Shown here: one piece after another, positions 35,263-43,942 of the stretch
Layout: each line of letters opens with the position of its first letter
How positions within the stretch are numbered: position 1 is the first letter of the stretch
NCBI GenBank assembly: GCA_035527845.1
Contig: DATKZT010000041.1
Coordinates: 1-64,000, forward strand
DNA from: JAUWKC01 sp035527845
GTDB taxonomy: Bacteria; Planctomycetota; Phycisphaerae; Sedimentisphaerales; Anaerobacaceae
DNA: 64,000 nucleotides
Direction: 5' to 3'
Position numbers and translations under genes: made by a program
The notes under the pieces: model-generated
What the model saw: the letters and a program-made list of their open reading frames with translations, nothing else
What the model was told of the DNA's origin: nothing
The model's database searches: none

Positions 35263-37440
35263 TCATTCCAGCGGCAGTGTGCCGGGTGCGGGGATTTCGA
35301 AGGAGAGGTGGTTGGAGTTTGGGTCCCACTGGATGGCATCAACGGGAGTGCCATTGAATTGGCAGGGCCGGCCGGGGGCGCCGAGGACGGTGACGAGGGA
35401 TTCTTCGGCGTCGTAGAACAGCCTGTTACCCTGGAACTGTTTTTCGCCATCGTCGTAGGTGATTGTGCCTGTGGCGCTGAGGGTGGAAAGCTCGAGACCG
35501 CCGGCCATGGTCTCATCGAAGAATGCTTCGATATGTCCGGCGCCGGCCTTTACGGCCTGGCCATAGTTTGCATCGATGACGGGGACGTAGCCGATATCGA
35601 GGAGTGCGTCGGAAGCGGCGTCGGCGACTATGCGGTTGGCATCCATGTAGTACCGGAGCGCGGCGAAGTTGCGGACGAGGGCGTAGCATCGCCGGTGGAA
35701 GCTGAACTTTTTGCCCGGCTTATTCGGCTCGGGGGCGTTGGAGTTATCGACTTTGATTTCGCCCGGTCCGGTGGCCGTGAACATCCGGCTGGGCGTATCA
35801 TATTCGAACTGTCGGCATTTGAGCTCGACGCCGCTGAGCACCTTTTCATCAGCCTTGCGGATACTGGAGAGGCTCACGCTGTCCCCGTCGGCGATGAGGC
35901 GCCTCATATCAGCGGCCAGATCATCGGAGGATGCTGTGCCGGGTGCTGCGAGGTCCACGGTGATTGTGGGGGCGGCGAGCGTATGTTGCTGCGTTCCGTT
36001 CGGATCGCTGCTGACCATTGTGCAAACAGCGCCACCTTCAAAGATGACCTGATTGGAATCGGGCAGGAAGCGTGCGGTTTTTTTCGCGGTGACTTTCACC
36101 GGCACGGGCGGCGCATCGGGCTGACGGCCGGTGGGGTCGTTGACGTCGAAAACAAGCTCGACGGGGCCCGCGGCGACGGTGCTGCCGGCGGAGGCGTCGT
36201 GGTCGATTCTCTTGGCAATGAGCAGTGTACGGCCGGCCCTTTCTGCGAAGTCACCGGCGGCCGGCCGGCCCGTTTTGGGCGGCTGGTCCGGGGAGGCGGG
36301 AAAATCTTGAAGCGAGCGGGAAGAACCCATCGGGACTGCCAATATGCCGTTGCGGCACGTCACGACGACATCGAAATCTTCCGGCGCAGGCGGCGCCATC
36401 GACTTGTCCGGGCTGCCTGCAACAGCGGGCAATGCGGGCGCACCGGCGGGAGTGGGCGTGGCGCCGGCGGGCGCGGCGCCTTCAGGCTCGGCGGCGGAAT
36501 TGGTATCCTCAACGGAACCGCCCTTCCAGAAGATATTGCTGATGGAGATTTCATCCTGCGCCAGAACCAATTGCTCCGGCGTATCGATAACGACATCTCG
36601 GCTGAACAAACACCTGTAATATTGTCCCTGCTCCTGCGGGGTCTTCTGCGTGGTGGTCCTTGCGGAAGGCACGGGCTTTTTGGAACCGGCGCTTGTTACG
36701 GACATAGGGGCCTGTTTGTCAGGCGCCGGGCCCGGTTCAGCGAGCTTGGCAGGCTTGCTTGTCGCGCCGCCGAAAAGCCCGGCCTTCGAGGCCTTGAGAC
36801 GCAGCGATTCCAAATCGGTTATCCTCAAGTATTCGAGCCTGGAGGCCTCGCTGTTGTAGGCGCCCTCGAGGCCGGTGCCGACCATTACTGCGTCGGGCGA
36901 GACGAATCGCAGCGGCCCCGGGGTTGTGAACTGCGACCTCTCGCTTACAAAAGTGAGGTCATCGAGATAGAGAAAACTTTCTTTGGCGCCTCCGGTTCGT
37001 CGGGGGCTGATGTGGATTACGACGTTGCCTGCGAGCCTGCCCTCTGTTGGACTGAGGCCGGAGCCGGTTTTCTCGACGCGTATCTGGCCGTTGTCGGCGG
37101 TTATGTCGCAGCGGAAGCTGCGCTGGTAAAGGGTGACATAGGGTTTGGCCAACTCCCACTGGTCGCCCTGCCTGTGGAGCAGCTCTCTGAAACCGAAGAC
37201 TCGGTCTATCCTGTTGTTCTTGTCGGTGTGGACGAATCTTGCGACCTGTGCGTCGATGCCTGGGTCGCCGATTCCGGCGACGGGCGGGCCCGCGGGGGCA
37301 AGGTTACTGTCGGCGTGGTCGTAGGTGAATCCCTGCGGGGTCGACAGATCGATTTTGCCGGTGGCTCCTATTTTCTGATAGAGCAGGTATATGACAGACA
37401 GCACGCCGAGAGAAACAAGCCCGATCCAGAATTTTCTCAC
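35263..37440 (-). CDS. LptC/OstA-like envelope protein (large planctomycete form)
   Basis: The 725-aa product has a single N-terminal TM (FWIGLVSLGVLSVIYLLYQK) and a long beta-rich exported part. The segments GRLAGNVVIHISPRR, YLDDLTFVSERSQFTTPGPLRFVSPDAVMVGTGLEGAYN and the repeated beta units near the end (GTITYDDGEKQFQGNRLFYD) resemble LptC/OstA (YrbK-type) domains that bridge lipopolysaccharide across the periplasm. A Pro/Ala-rich low-complexity region lies in the middle. At 725 aa it is far longer than LptC (about 190), so it may combine LptC- and LptA-like parts. GTG start, AAAGGG 8 nt upstream. It lies 50 nt downstream of an AsmA-like gene and near a kdsC-like gene, which supports an envelope role. 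Confidence 0.5.
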   Translation of the reverse strand: MRKFWIGLVSLGVLSVIYLLYQKIGATGKIDLSTPQGFTYDHADSNLAPAGPPVAGIGDPGIDAQVARFVHTDKNNRIDRVFGFRELLHRQGDQWELAKPYVTLYQRSFRCDITADNGQIRVEKTGSGLSPTEGRLAGNVVIHISPRRTGGAKESFLYLDDLTFVSERSQFTTPGPLRFVSPDAVMVGTGLEGAYNSEASRLEYLRITDLESLRLKASKAGLFGGATSKPAKLAEPGPAPDKQAPMSVTSAGSKKPVPSARTTTQKTPQEQGQYYRCLFSRDVVIDTPEQLVLAQDEISISNIFWKGGSVEDTNSAAEPEGAAPAGATPTPAGAPALPAVAGSPDKSMAPPAPEDFDVVVTCRNGILAVPMGSSRSLQDFPASPDQPPKTGRPAAGDFAERAGRTLLIAKRIDHDASAGSTVAAGPVELVFDVNDPTGRQPDAPPVPVKVTAKKTARFLPDSNQVIFEGGAVCTMVSSDPNGTQQHTLAAPTITVDLAAPGTASSDDLAADMRRLIADGDSVSLSSIRKADEKVLSGVELKCRQFEYDTPSRMFTATGPGEIKVDNSNAPEPNKPGKKFSFHRRCYALVRNFAALRYYMDANRIVADAASDALLDIGYVPVIDANYGQAVKAGAGHIEAFFDETMAGGLELSTLSATGTITYDDGEKQFQGNRLFYDAEESLVTVLGAPGRPCQFNGTPVDAIQWDPNSNHLSFEIPAPGTLPLE

Positions 37441-37490
37441 CTTGTGGACCCTTTAAGCTGTTGATGTGGTTGCTGCGGCCTGGTCATTGG

Positions 37491-39365
37491 TCATGGATTG
37501 TTTTCTTTCTTGTCACTCTTTCCGCCGAGCAGGCCCTTGAGCCGCTTTGTCAAATCCTCGGGCGACTTGAGCACGTCCTTAACATCCTTCGGCAGCGTAT
37601 CCTTCAGTTTCCCGTCCAATTTGCCGCCTATCTGCTTGTCTATTTCCTCAGCAAGCCTTTGCTTGCCGGCCTTGACCAAGGCGTTCTTGAACTGCTCGCC
37701 GAGGCCCTTAACATCAAACGACACGCGAGGTTCACTGACGGGTCCCACGACGCGCATAGTGGTAGTGAGGTTTTGGAGAACTTCAAGAGCCTGGGAGGTC
37801 GTTTCCGGCCCCAGTCCGAGAATGCCTTGTCCCTGTGCTCGAGCGTCCATGTCCCGAATGTCAATTTTCACGGTAAGGTCGGCCGATTCGCTCGTAACCT
37901 GCCCGTCAAATCGGCCTGACGCCGTGCCTTTGCCGAACACAAGGCCTGCATTCGGGCCAAGAGCTTGTTGTATCTTATCGAGGTGGAAGCCATCGAAAGT
38001 GCCTGAAACAAGCGGTCCCTTCTCCGGCGAGCTATAGTCAAAGGTGACAGACAGCAAAGCCGGGGTATCATGGGACTTTATCCTCAGCGTGACCGGCAAC
38101 CGTGCGGCTCGGGGGGAATCGCTTATGTTCTCGAGCGAAATTTCGCTCTCGCCGAAAAGCTCCGAACCCATCTCTACCTTGTCAAACAACACACTTTTGC
38201 CCAGTATTCGAGGCGACATCGGCGCAGGAACGCGGGCCTGAAGATACTCGAGATACTTCTGCGGTATTTCTTTCAGGCGAGTCGCGTCGGCTTTTTCCCT
38301 GGGCTTCGGCAGCCAGTTGCGCACTTTTTGCAGCCATTGCCTGACGGCTTTGGCGTCTTTGAAATAAGTCTCGATTTTGGCGATGTCGAGTTGTTCAAGC
38401 TTGAAATCACACGGGTCGAAAAGGGGGGCCTTGGGCTCAGCGTCCGTCCGCACGACTTTGCCCGGCACGGCCCTGACCTGGTCGAATCTGACATCCGAGA
38501 CTTCCACCTGTTCCATGACCAGCCTGCCCAGGAGCAAATCGTAGAGGCTAATATCGGCGCCGATATTTCCTATGTAAACCTGGTTCTTCTGCGGCTCCTT
38601 GGAATCGGTCACTTGTATTCCCGACACGGAGGCGGCTCCTGCCAGCGGGGACAGTCTGAATCCATCGAGATCGACTTCGGCGCCGTTGGCTTGAGTCATC
38701 GTGGCTGCAACATAGTCCTTTATCACATTGTCTTTGAGCAACGTCGCTGCAAATACGGAAACAGCCAAGGCCGCCGCAGCCAGTATGACTCCGGCTTTGC
38801 GGATTATTTTGGTTTTCGCGGTAAACAGCGATTTGGCATCCTTTGTTCGCTTGCCGACAAGGAGGCGGTCCAACACGTGCACCCAAGGATTGGAGTACCA
38901 TTTTTTGAATTTCTCGGAACCCTCTTCAAATTTCAGCAGCATCCTGCGGAAGCGGATAACGGCCGACGCCAGCAGGAGCCCGGCGGCGCCTCCGATAACC
39001 GGGCCAATCACCAGGGCGCCGGCCACCGAGTATTTGTTGAAGTCCGTGACCCCTATCACCGGCGCCGATGCCAACAGACCCAATAAGGCGGGCAGGTAAT
39101 TATGGACCCACACACCCATGTGATAAAGGATCGGCGCGGCTGCAAAACAGAGCGCTTTTCCCAAGCCCGCTGCCAGCAAAAACAGTCCGAGGTGAATGTT
39201 CAGGAGCAGGACAACGACAACGAGCACTGCGTGAAGGCCCGACCAGCCCGGCGTGAGCCCGAACCAGAATCCGAGCAATACGGAAAGGAATATGAAGACC
39301 GGCGAGACCTGACCACGAAACACGGCGAGCATCTTACCGAAGGGCCCTGGCAGAATCTTAATCAT
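37491..39365 (-). CDS. Fused TIGR03546-like membrane protein and AsmA/TIGR03545-like domain
   Basis: The 624-aa product opens with MIKILPGPFGKMLAVFRGQ and several hydrophobic helices to about residue 165, matching the small membrane family TIGR03546. A TM at about 195-215 (AGVILAAAALAVSVFAATLL) starts an AsmA-like exported domain (DGFRLSPLAGAASVSGIQV, DISLYDLLLGRLVMEQVEVSDVRFD, VSGTFDGFHLDKIQ) like TIGR03545. These two families are normally encoded by adjacent genes; here they are in one chain. AsmA-like proteins are linked to lipid transport and outer-membrane homeostasis, but the exact role is unknown. GAGGTG precedes the ATG. Confidence 0.7.
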   Translation of the reverse strand: MIKILPGPFGKMLAVFRGQVSPVFIFLSVLLGFWFGLTPGWSGLHAVLVVVVLLLNIHLGLFLLAAGLGKALCFAAAPILYHMGVWVHNYLPALLGLLASAPVIGVTDFNKYSVAGALVIGPVIGGAAGLLLASAVIRFRRMLLKFEEGSEKFKKWYSNPWVHVLDRLLVGKRTKDAKSLFTAKTKIIRKAGVILAAAALAVSVFAATLLKDNVIKDYVAATMTQANGAEVDLDGFRLSPLAGAASVSGIQVTDSKEPQKNQVYIGNIGADISLYDLLLGRLVMEQVEVSDVRFDQVRAVPGKVVRTDAEPKAPLFDPCDFKLEQLDIAKIETYFKDAKAVRQWLQKVRNWLPKPREKADATRLKEIPQKYLEYLQARVPAPMSPRILGKSVLFDKVEMGSELFGESEISLENISDSPRAARLPVTLRIKSHDTPALLSVTFDYSSPEKGPLVSGTFDGFHLDKIQQALGPNAGLVFGKGTASGRFDGQVTSESADLTVKIDIRDMDARAQGQGILGLGPETTSQALEVLQNLTTTMRVVGPVSEPRVSFDVKGLGEQFKNALVKAGKQRLAEEIDKQIGGKLDGKLKDTLPKDVKDVLKSPEDLTKRLKGLLGGKSDKKENNP

Positions 39366-39591
39366 AATAACACCTCACGATATTGGCCAAGCAATCTGAC
39401 TCGATACTTTGTCTCAAGAATGGGATTGTACCACCACAGAAGCAGTCGAGCCAATCGAAATCGCAGGCTTTTTTTGACCGGCACGGCGAAGACAGGCGGC
39501 GCACAGAGCTGTGCAAATCGCTGCATAATGGTGAAGCATTGCGCTGCCTTGGGCGAGTGCGGGGCGTCAGGTAAGAGGTAGAAACAGGTCG

Positions 39592-40200
39592 CTACGGCAG
39601 GTAACGTTTCATAAGCTGGTCCCATTTGCCGGTATCTTTTAGGATGTATTCGATGACTTCGCGGACGGCGCCGTGGCCGCCGGAGCGTGCGGCGACGTAA
39701 TCGGCGTGCTGCTTTACCTCGTCAACGGCGTTGGAAACGGCGGCGGCAAAGCCAGCAGATCTCATCATCGGCAAATCGGGCAAATCGTCCCCGACAACGG
39801 CGACCTGGTGCGGCGAGAGGCGCTGCTGCTCAAGCAGCTCCTGGAGCACGTGCAGCTTGTCGTGACAATCCTGAAAGACGTATTCGACTTCAAGGTCCCT
39901 CGCGCGGTGGTTGACGGCGTCTGCGGCGCGGCCGCTGATGAAGGCGACCTTTAGTCCGGCCCGGCGCCAAAGACGAATGCCGTGCCCATCGACGGAATTG
40001 AAGGACTTGCTCTCACGGCCGTCGGCGTCGATGAGGATGGAACCGTCGGTCAGGACGCCGTCGACGTCGAGCACGAGTAGCCTAATGTCGGCAAGATTCG
40101 GTTTCATCGCCTTTGTCACCTGCTCCGATTGCGCTGCTCCGACGGGCGCCGGCGGTCCTGCTGCGCGGAAGTCACCGGGCTGCCTTGCCGGCGGCAGCAT
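39592..40200 (-). CDS. kdsC: KdsC-like 3-deoxy-D-manno-octulosonate 8-phosphate phosphatase (HAD-IIIC)
   Basis: This HAD phosphatase of subclass IIIC without a cap has LLVLDVDGVLTDGSILID with the nucleophile and acid Asp, GHGIRLWRRAGLKVAFISGR, and VAVVGDDLPDLPMMRSAG. These are the KdsC/YrbI hallmarks. KdsC removes phosphate from Kdo-8-P in the cytoplasm for lipopolysaccharide synthesis. The ATG at 40200 gives about 202 residues with a non-conserved N-terminal extension; an internal ATG at 40107 (MKPNLADIRLLV) would give the usual size of about 171, so the start is uncertain. It begins just 17 nt after the RNase G stop. Related N-acylneuraminate 9-phosphatases share the fold. Confidence 0.82.
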   Translation of the reverse strand: MLPPARQPGDFRAAGPPAPVGAAQSEQVTKAMKPNLADIRLLVLDVDGVLTDGSILIDADGRESKSFNSVDGHGIRLWRRAGLKVAFISGRAADAVNHRARDLEVEYVFQDCHDKLHVLQELLEQQRLSPHQVAVVGDDLPDLPMMRSAGFAAAVSNAVDEVKQHADYVAARSGGHGAVREVIEYILKDTGKWDQLMKRYLP

Positions 40201-40217
40201 CAACTCGCCGGCTGCTT

Positions 40218-41744
40218 TTACAGGCTCACGGTCGCGCCCCGCTCATTGTAGCAGACCAAATCGTGCTTTTCTCCCGTGTAGTTGGCGGTGGAGCGTATTA
40301 TGACACGCTTCTCACTGGCCTGCTCTATCAGCGTTATGGCGGCTCGCTTCTCGTTCTGAAGGTAGTCAGCCACTTCAGGCGAGGCAAAAAGCTCGACGCG
40401 TTTGATCTCATCTTTTGACGCCGCCAGATTCATCAGACGAATAATCTCAATGGCAAGGGACTCATGGCTCTTGATAAAGCCGCTGCCGCCGCAGTGTGGG
40501 CACGCCAGATATGTGCTCGACTGGAGGGAGGGTCTCATCCTCTGTCGCGTCATCTCGACGACGCCGAACTGGCTTATCCTCAATATGCGCGACCTCGCGC
40601 GGTCGGTCTTGACCGCATTACGAAAGGCGCGTTCGACATCCTTGCGGTGCTTCTGATTGCGCATGTCGATAAAGTCGCATATAATCAGGCCACCGAGGTC
40701 CCGCAGGCGAAGCTGCCTTGCAATTTCGGCGGCCGCATCCATATTGATTTTGTGCGCCGTCTGCTCGGCGCTTTGGTGCCGGCGGAAACGTCCGCTGTTG
40801 ACGTCTATCGAGACGAGCGCCTCGGTCTGCTCGATGACAATGGAGCCGCCACATTCGAGCTGAACCGTCCGCGAATGAATCTTGGCAACCTCCTGCTCGA
40901 TTTGATACTTGTGAAACAACGGGACCTTCTCATTGTAGTAAGTCACCTTGCGCTTCATGCGAGGCGAGGATATGGAAAGGAAATCCTTGATTTTTCGCAC
41001 CACACTGTCGGAATCGCAAATAATCTCACTGATTTCGCTGTTGAACACATCCCGCATAGTGCGTATAACCAGATTTGATTCCTGATATAGCTCGGCGGGC
41101 GTTTTCTCGCTGTCAATCCGCTTTCTGATAGCGGCCCACAGGCGCCCGAGATAGCGCAAATCGTTTTGAATGTCCTTCTTGGAGGAGCCCTCTCCCGCTG
41201 TTCTGATGATAAAACCCTGGCTCTTGGGCAGATTGCTCTCGTCAAGGATCTGACGGAGTCTCTTTCGTTCGGCGGTATCCTCGATTTTGTGTGAGACGCC
41301 CTGCTTGCGCATCCACGGGAGCATAACAAGATACTTTCCGGGCAGGGCGACGTATGTGCTGAGCGTCGGCCCCTTGGTCTTCATGCCGTCCTTTGTAACC
41401 TGAACGACGAGCTCCTGGCCTTTCCTGAGAGAATCCTGGATCGCTGGGCGCTCCTTGAGCGCTTTGCGGCGCCCGATACTCTCCTCGTCGCCGGTGCTGC
41501 CCTTTTGGAAGTATCTCGGGTGAAGGTCGCTTATGTGAAGAAAGCCGTTTCTTCCGATGCCGAAATCGACAAAGGCGGCCTGGATACCGGACTCGATGTT
41601 TACGACCCTGCCTTTGTAGATATTTCCGACCCTGCTGCTGAGTGAGGCCCTCTCGACGTACAATTCCTCGAGGCTGCCGTTCTCAACGACAGCGACCCTG
41701 CACTCCTCGCTCTCAGCGACGTTTATGAGCATTTCCCTTGCCAT
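40218..41744 (-). CDS. rng: Ribonuclease E/G family endoribonuclease
   Basis: The 508-aa product has the RNase G layout. An S1 RNA-binding domain (about 37-100, GNIYKGRVVNIESGIQAAFV) is interrupted by a charged insertion. It is followed by the RNase H-like catalytic domain with Asp314 in SIDVNSG and Asp357 in CDFIDM as Mg ligands, the Zn-link CPHC (415-418) and the small domain. The long C-terminal scaffold of RNase E is absent. It acts in mRNA decay and rRNA processing. GGAG lies 9 nt upstream. It follows the DUF2344 gene by 77 nt, a pairing common in bacteria. Confidence 0.92.
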   Translation of the reverse strand: MAREMLINVAESEECRVAVVENGSLEELYVERASLSSRVGNIYKGRVVNIESGIQAAFVDFGIGRNGFLHISDLHPRYFQKGSTGDEESIGRRKALKERPAIQDSLRKGQELVVQVTKDGMKTKGPTLSTYVALPGKYLVMLPWMRKQGVSHKIEDTAERKRLRQILDESNLPKSQGFIIRTAGEGSSKKDIQNDLRYLGRLWAAIRKRIDSEKTPAELYQESNLVIRTMRDVFNSEISEIICDSDSVVRKIKDFLSISSPRMKRKVTYYNEKVPLFHKYQIEQEVAKIHSRTVQLECGGSIVIEQTEALVSIDVNSGRFRRHQSAEQTAHKINMDAAAEIARQLRLRDLGGLIICDFIDMRNQKHRKDVERAFRNAVKTDRARSRILRISQFGVVEMTRQRMRPSLQSSTYLACPHCGGSGFIKSHESLAIEIIRLMNLAASKDEIKRVELFASPEVADYLQNEKRAAITLIEQASEKRVIIRSTANYTGEKHDLVCYNERGATVSL

Positions 41745-41821
41745 TTATGCTATCTCCATTGAATATTAGAATAAGGACCCGCGGTGAAAGTTACCGCCGG
41801 TCCGTCCGTCACATTCGTCCG

Positions 41822-42466
41822 TTACCCATATTTCTCCTGCCACTGGACGGCGGTGCGCCGAATGGGCGAGGCCAGATGACTCGCATCCAGCCCGAGCAGC
41901 TCCAGAACCTCTCCGATTCGTATCGAGCCGCGGTCGGTTATCCTGCACCGAACAAGAAGGTGATTGCCGCTAATCTCAACCGACTCGAGAAAGGGGGCCA
42001 CATCAACGGTTCGAGTGTGCGGGCCGCCCTTGATGGGTCGCTGCACGTAAAGGCACTGCTGATGCGGCAATCGCTCGGCCCCTGCCTTTAGCTCGTCGGT
42101 GAGAAATTCGCGGCGAAGTTCAAGGACGTAGGTTGCTTCCGCCGGCTGAAATGGCGCTCTGCCGCGCCGCACCTCCACGGAACGCAGCTCGAATCCTGCG
42201 GGCAGCTTGGGGCAGAGCCGGCCCTTAAAATCCTCCTGCTCAACGGCCTCCGAACCTTCGACGGCAAAACAGAGCAAATCATCGTCGGCCTCGACGCCGA
42301 CGCTCCTGGGCAGCGGCAGCGAAAGTCTCGGACGCGGATTATATCCTTCGCTGTAACGGAGCCTTATGCCGGCGCGAACAAGGGCCCGCTCAAAAACCTT
42401 GAGCGTCTCGGCGTGCGAAAGAAAACACAAGTGCCCTCCAATACGAAACCTCATTACCACAACCAT
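41822..42466 (-). CDS. DUF2344/TIGR03936 radical-SAM-linked protein
   Basis: The product of about 214 aa has the conserved opening RFRIGGHLCFLSHAETLKVF, then ALVRAGIRLRYSEGYNPRPR and LSLPLPRSVGVEADDD, typical of TIGR03936. This family usually follows, or is fused to, a B12-binding radical SAM protein (TIGR03960) and precedes rng. Here rng is next, but no radical SAM gene is upstream; a surface-protein gene and its terminator lie there instead. Start choice is uncertain: ATG at 42466 or 42454 gives a normal N-terminus, and the frame stays open to 42622. Its function is unknown, possibly RNA- or tRNA-related. Confidence 0.8.
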   Translation of the reverse strand: MVVVMRFRIGGHLCFLSHAETLKVFERALVRAGIRLRYSEGYNPRPRLSLPLPRSVGVEADDDLLCFAVEGSEAVEQEDFKGRLCPKLPAGFELRSVEVRRGRAPFQPAEATYVLELRREFLTDELKAGAERLPHQQCLYVQRPIKGGPHTRTVDVAPFLESVEISGNHLLVRCRITDRGSIRIGEVLELLGLDASHLASPIRRTAVQWQEKYG

Positions 42467-42620
42467 ACTTTCGTTCAAATTGCTCACCTGTGCGCTGCCC
42501 CACGGTCCGCCCTGTCGGCTGTTGAGATATTCGGTAATAACTGTGCCTAACATCACAGCATTATCATTTGGGGACGGCAAATTACAAGTTTTTTTCCGGT
42601 TTTTTGCCGGTGGGGTCGAC

Positions 42621-42665
42621 AAAAAACAACCGGGGCCTATACCGAACTTTCGGTACAGGCCCCGG
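42621..42665 (-). terminator. Rho-independent terminator of the 371-aa surface protein gene
   Basis: On the minus strand CCGGGGCCTGTACCG pairs with CGGTATAGGCCCCGG with one internal mismatch around a 6-nt loop. It is followed by TTGTTTTTT. It lies about 50 nt beyond the stop of the 371-aa gene. The stem base GGGGCC/GGCCCC is nearly the same as in the terminator at 47158-47194. Confidence 0.88.
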
Positions 42666-42712
42666 ACAGATGCAAATCCAGAGGCTATGCTTCAGCCGTC
42701 AGGCTGCTATGG

Positions 42713-43828
42713 TTAGGGCGTACATCCTTCGGGGAAGAACTGCTCGTCCATCCATGTGCTCGCGACAGCAGCATAGTCTAAGAAGTTGACCATGCAGTCG
42801 AGGTTGGCGTCGCCGCCGAGTAGGTTACATCCGGTGGTAAAGGTCCAGACGTCGCCTGGGCAGGTGCTGGCATCCGCACAACCCTGGTCGATTCGCCAGC
42901 AGTAGGTGGTCCACAAAGGCAGCATGCCGACGTTCTTGGTGTCGATGCCTTGATACGTATAACCAAGGTAGGCACCCGCAGGCGGCGGAGTATTGTAACC
43001 CGCCGTCGGCGCGCTGGGCTGACTGGTCACGATGTCGCAGGGGCCGAAGTAGATGAAATTCCTGCTCTTGCTGGTGGTGGTGCAGTTGCCCTCGTTCCAG
43101 GACAGGATCATGTCGCAGGTGACCGCGGCCTCGTTCTTGGCGCCATCACTCGGGTTAGGCATCCAGGCCTTGCAGGTAATCTCGAAGCAGATGACTTCCT
43201 TGACGTTGCCGCCGAGGTCGAAGATCATTATCGAGCCGCCGCAGCCAGGGTCGCACAAGAGATCTCCATTGGTGAACCAGTCGTCGGGGTCGCTGTCGCC
43301 CTCGTCGGTGTTTTCGACATGAAGCAGGCCCTTACAGCCGATATAAAAAACGGCGTCACGGTCATGCTTCTGCTCGATCCTGTAGGCGCTAAGCGTCCCG
43401 TCAAGCACGTAAATGCGGTGCTCGCCGCCCGAATTGTCCGGGAACTTCAAACCATCTTCCCAGTCACTTCCGCAGCATTGCTGGGTGAAGCTGCCGCCGC
43501 CATCTACGATGAGGTGGCCATCGTGGTCCGTGCCGATATTGAATCTGGCATTACAGAAGAAGTCACCGCCGTCACACAAAACCGTGGCGTGCTCAGCGCC
43601 GCCTGGCCCATCGCTTCCGTCGCCGTCGCACCTCGATTCATCGTTGGCGATCAAGGTTGCGCCGAGCGGAACGATGAGAGTGCCTGCGACTTCAACCTTG
43701 TCATACTCTTCCGTCCCGCTGACGGTGTAAGTGTCAGGCCACGGAACGATCAAATCATCGGCCAGGGCGGACGAGGCCAGTCCCAGGAAAGCTACAAGAG
43801 AAATTAAAAACATCAGTTTTTTACACAT
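42713..43828 (-). CDS. Secreted surface protein with dockerin-like C-terminus (371 aa)
   Basis: The signal peptide MCKKLMFLISLVAFLGLASSALA is nearly identical to that of the next gene upstream. The mature part has right-handed beta-helix-like or autotransporter-type repeats (GTLIVPLGATLIAND, NARFNIGTDHDGHLIVDGGG, HRIYVLDGTLSAYRIEQ), a partial FnIII-like motif (LPLWTTYCWRID) and one dockerin-like repeat (GDANLDCMVNFLDYAAVASTWM). It is probably a cell-surface protein. GGAGG is 7 nt upstream, and a conserved 5' leader precedes it. The beta-repeat section closely matches the N-terminal region of the 1563-aa protein (DARFDMGQGDDAYLTMNGG), suggesting one family. Confidence 0.72.
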   Translation of the reverse strand: MCKKLMFLISLVAFLGLASSALADDLIVPWPDTYTVSGTEEYDKVEVAGTLIVPLGATLIANDESRCDGDGSDGPGGAEHATVLCDGGDFFCNARFNIGTDHDGHLIVDGGGSFTQQCCGSDWEDGLKFPDNSGGEHRIYVLDGTLSAYRIEQKHDRDAVFYIGCKGLLHVENTDEGDSDPDDWFTNGDLLCDPGCGGSIMIFDLGGNVKEVICFEITCKAWMPNPSDGAKNEAAVTCDMILSWNEGNCTTTSKSRNFIYFGPCDIVTSQPSAPTAGYNTPPPAGAYLGYTYQGIDTKNVGMLPLWTTYCWRIDQGCADASTCPGDVWTFTTGCNLLGGDANLDCMVNFLDYAAVASTWMDEQFFPEGCTP

Positions 43829-43930
43829 AATACTCCTCCTTCAAAAACCAAACTGTATTTAAGTATCAATTTGACTAAACGTCCAAAACATCAGTTGCAT
43901 AACTCAAAGGATGCAAAGCTCACGTCCCTG
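43829..43930 (-). promoter_or_regulatory. Conserved 5' leader (candidate structured RNA), copy 1
   Basis: This leader precedes the 371-aa gene. It shares blocks at matching distances with the leaders at 46103 and 51926: GTGA about 95 nt before the start codon, a CAAC block, GTTTTGG, a small hairpin (TTTGGAC/GTCAAA) and TTTTTGAAGGAGG. CAACTG near the GTTTTGG block could pair with CAGTTTG just before the Shine-Dalgarno. Confidence 0.45.
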
Positions 43931-43942
43931 TGACAGGGCTTA

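Noticed and set aside
35170..37464. Very long open frames opposite the LptC-like gene and elsewhere
   Set aside because: Antisense shadows of GC-rich genes; the opposite strand has the signal/TM segment, ribosome site and domain matches.
43829..43930. c-di-GMP (GEMM-type) or other known riboswitch in the surface-protein leaders
   Set aside because: The GEMM core (GGGACGCAAAGC) and other consensus cores I know are absent, so only a candidate structured leader is reported.
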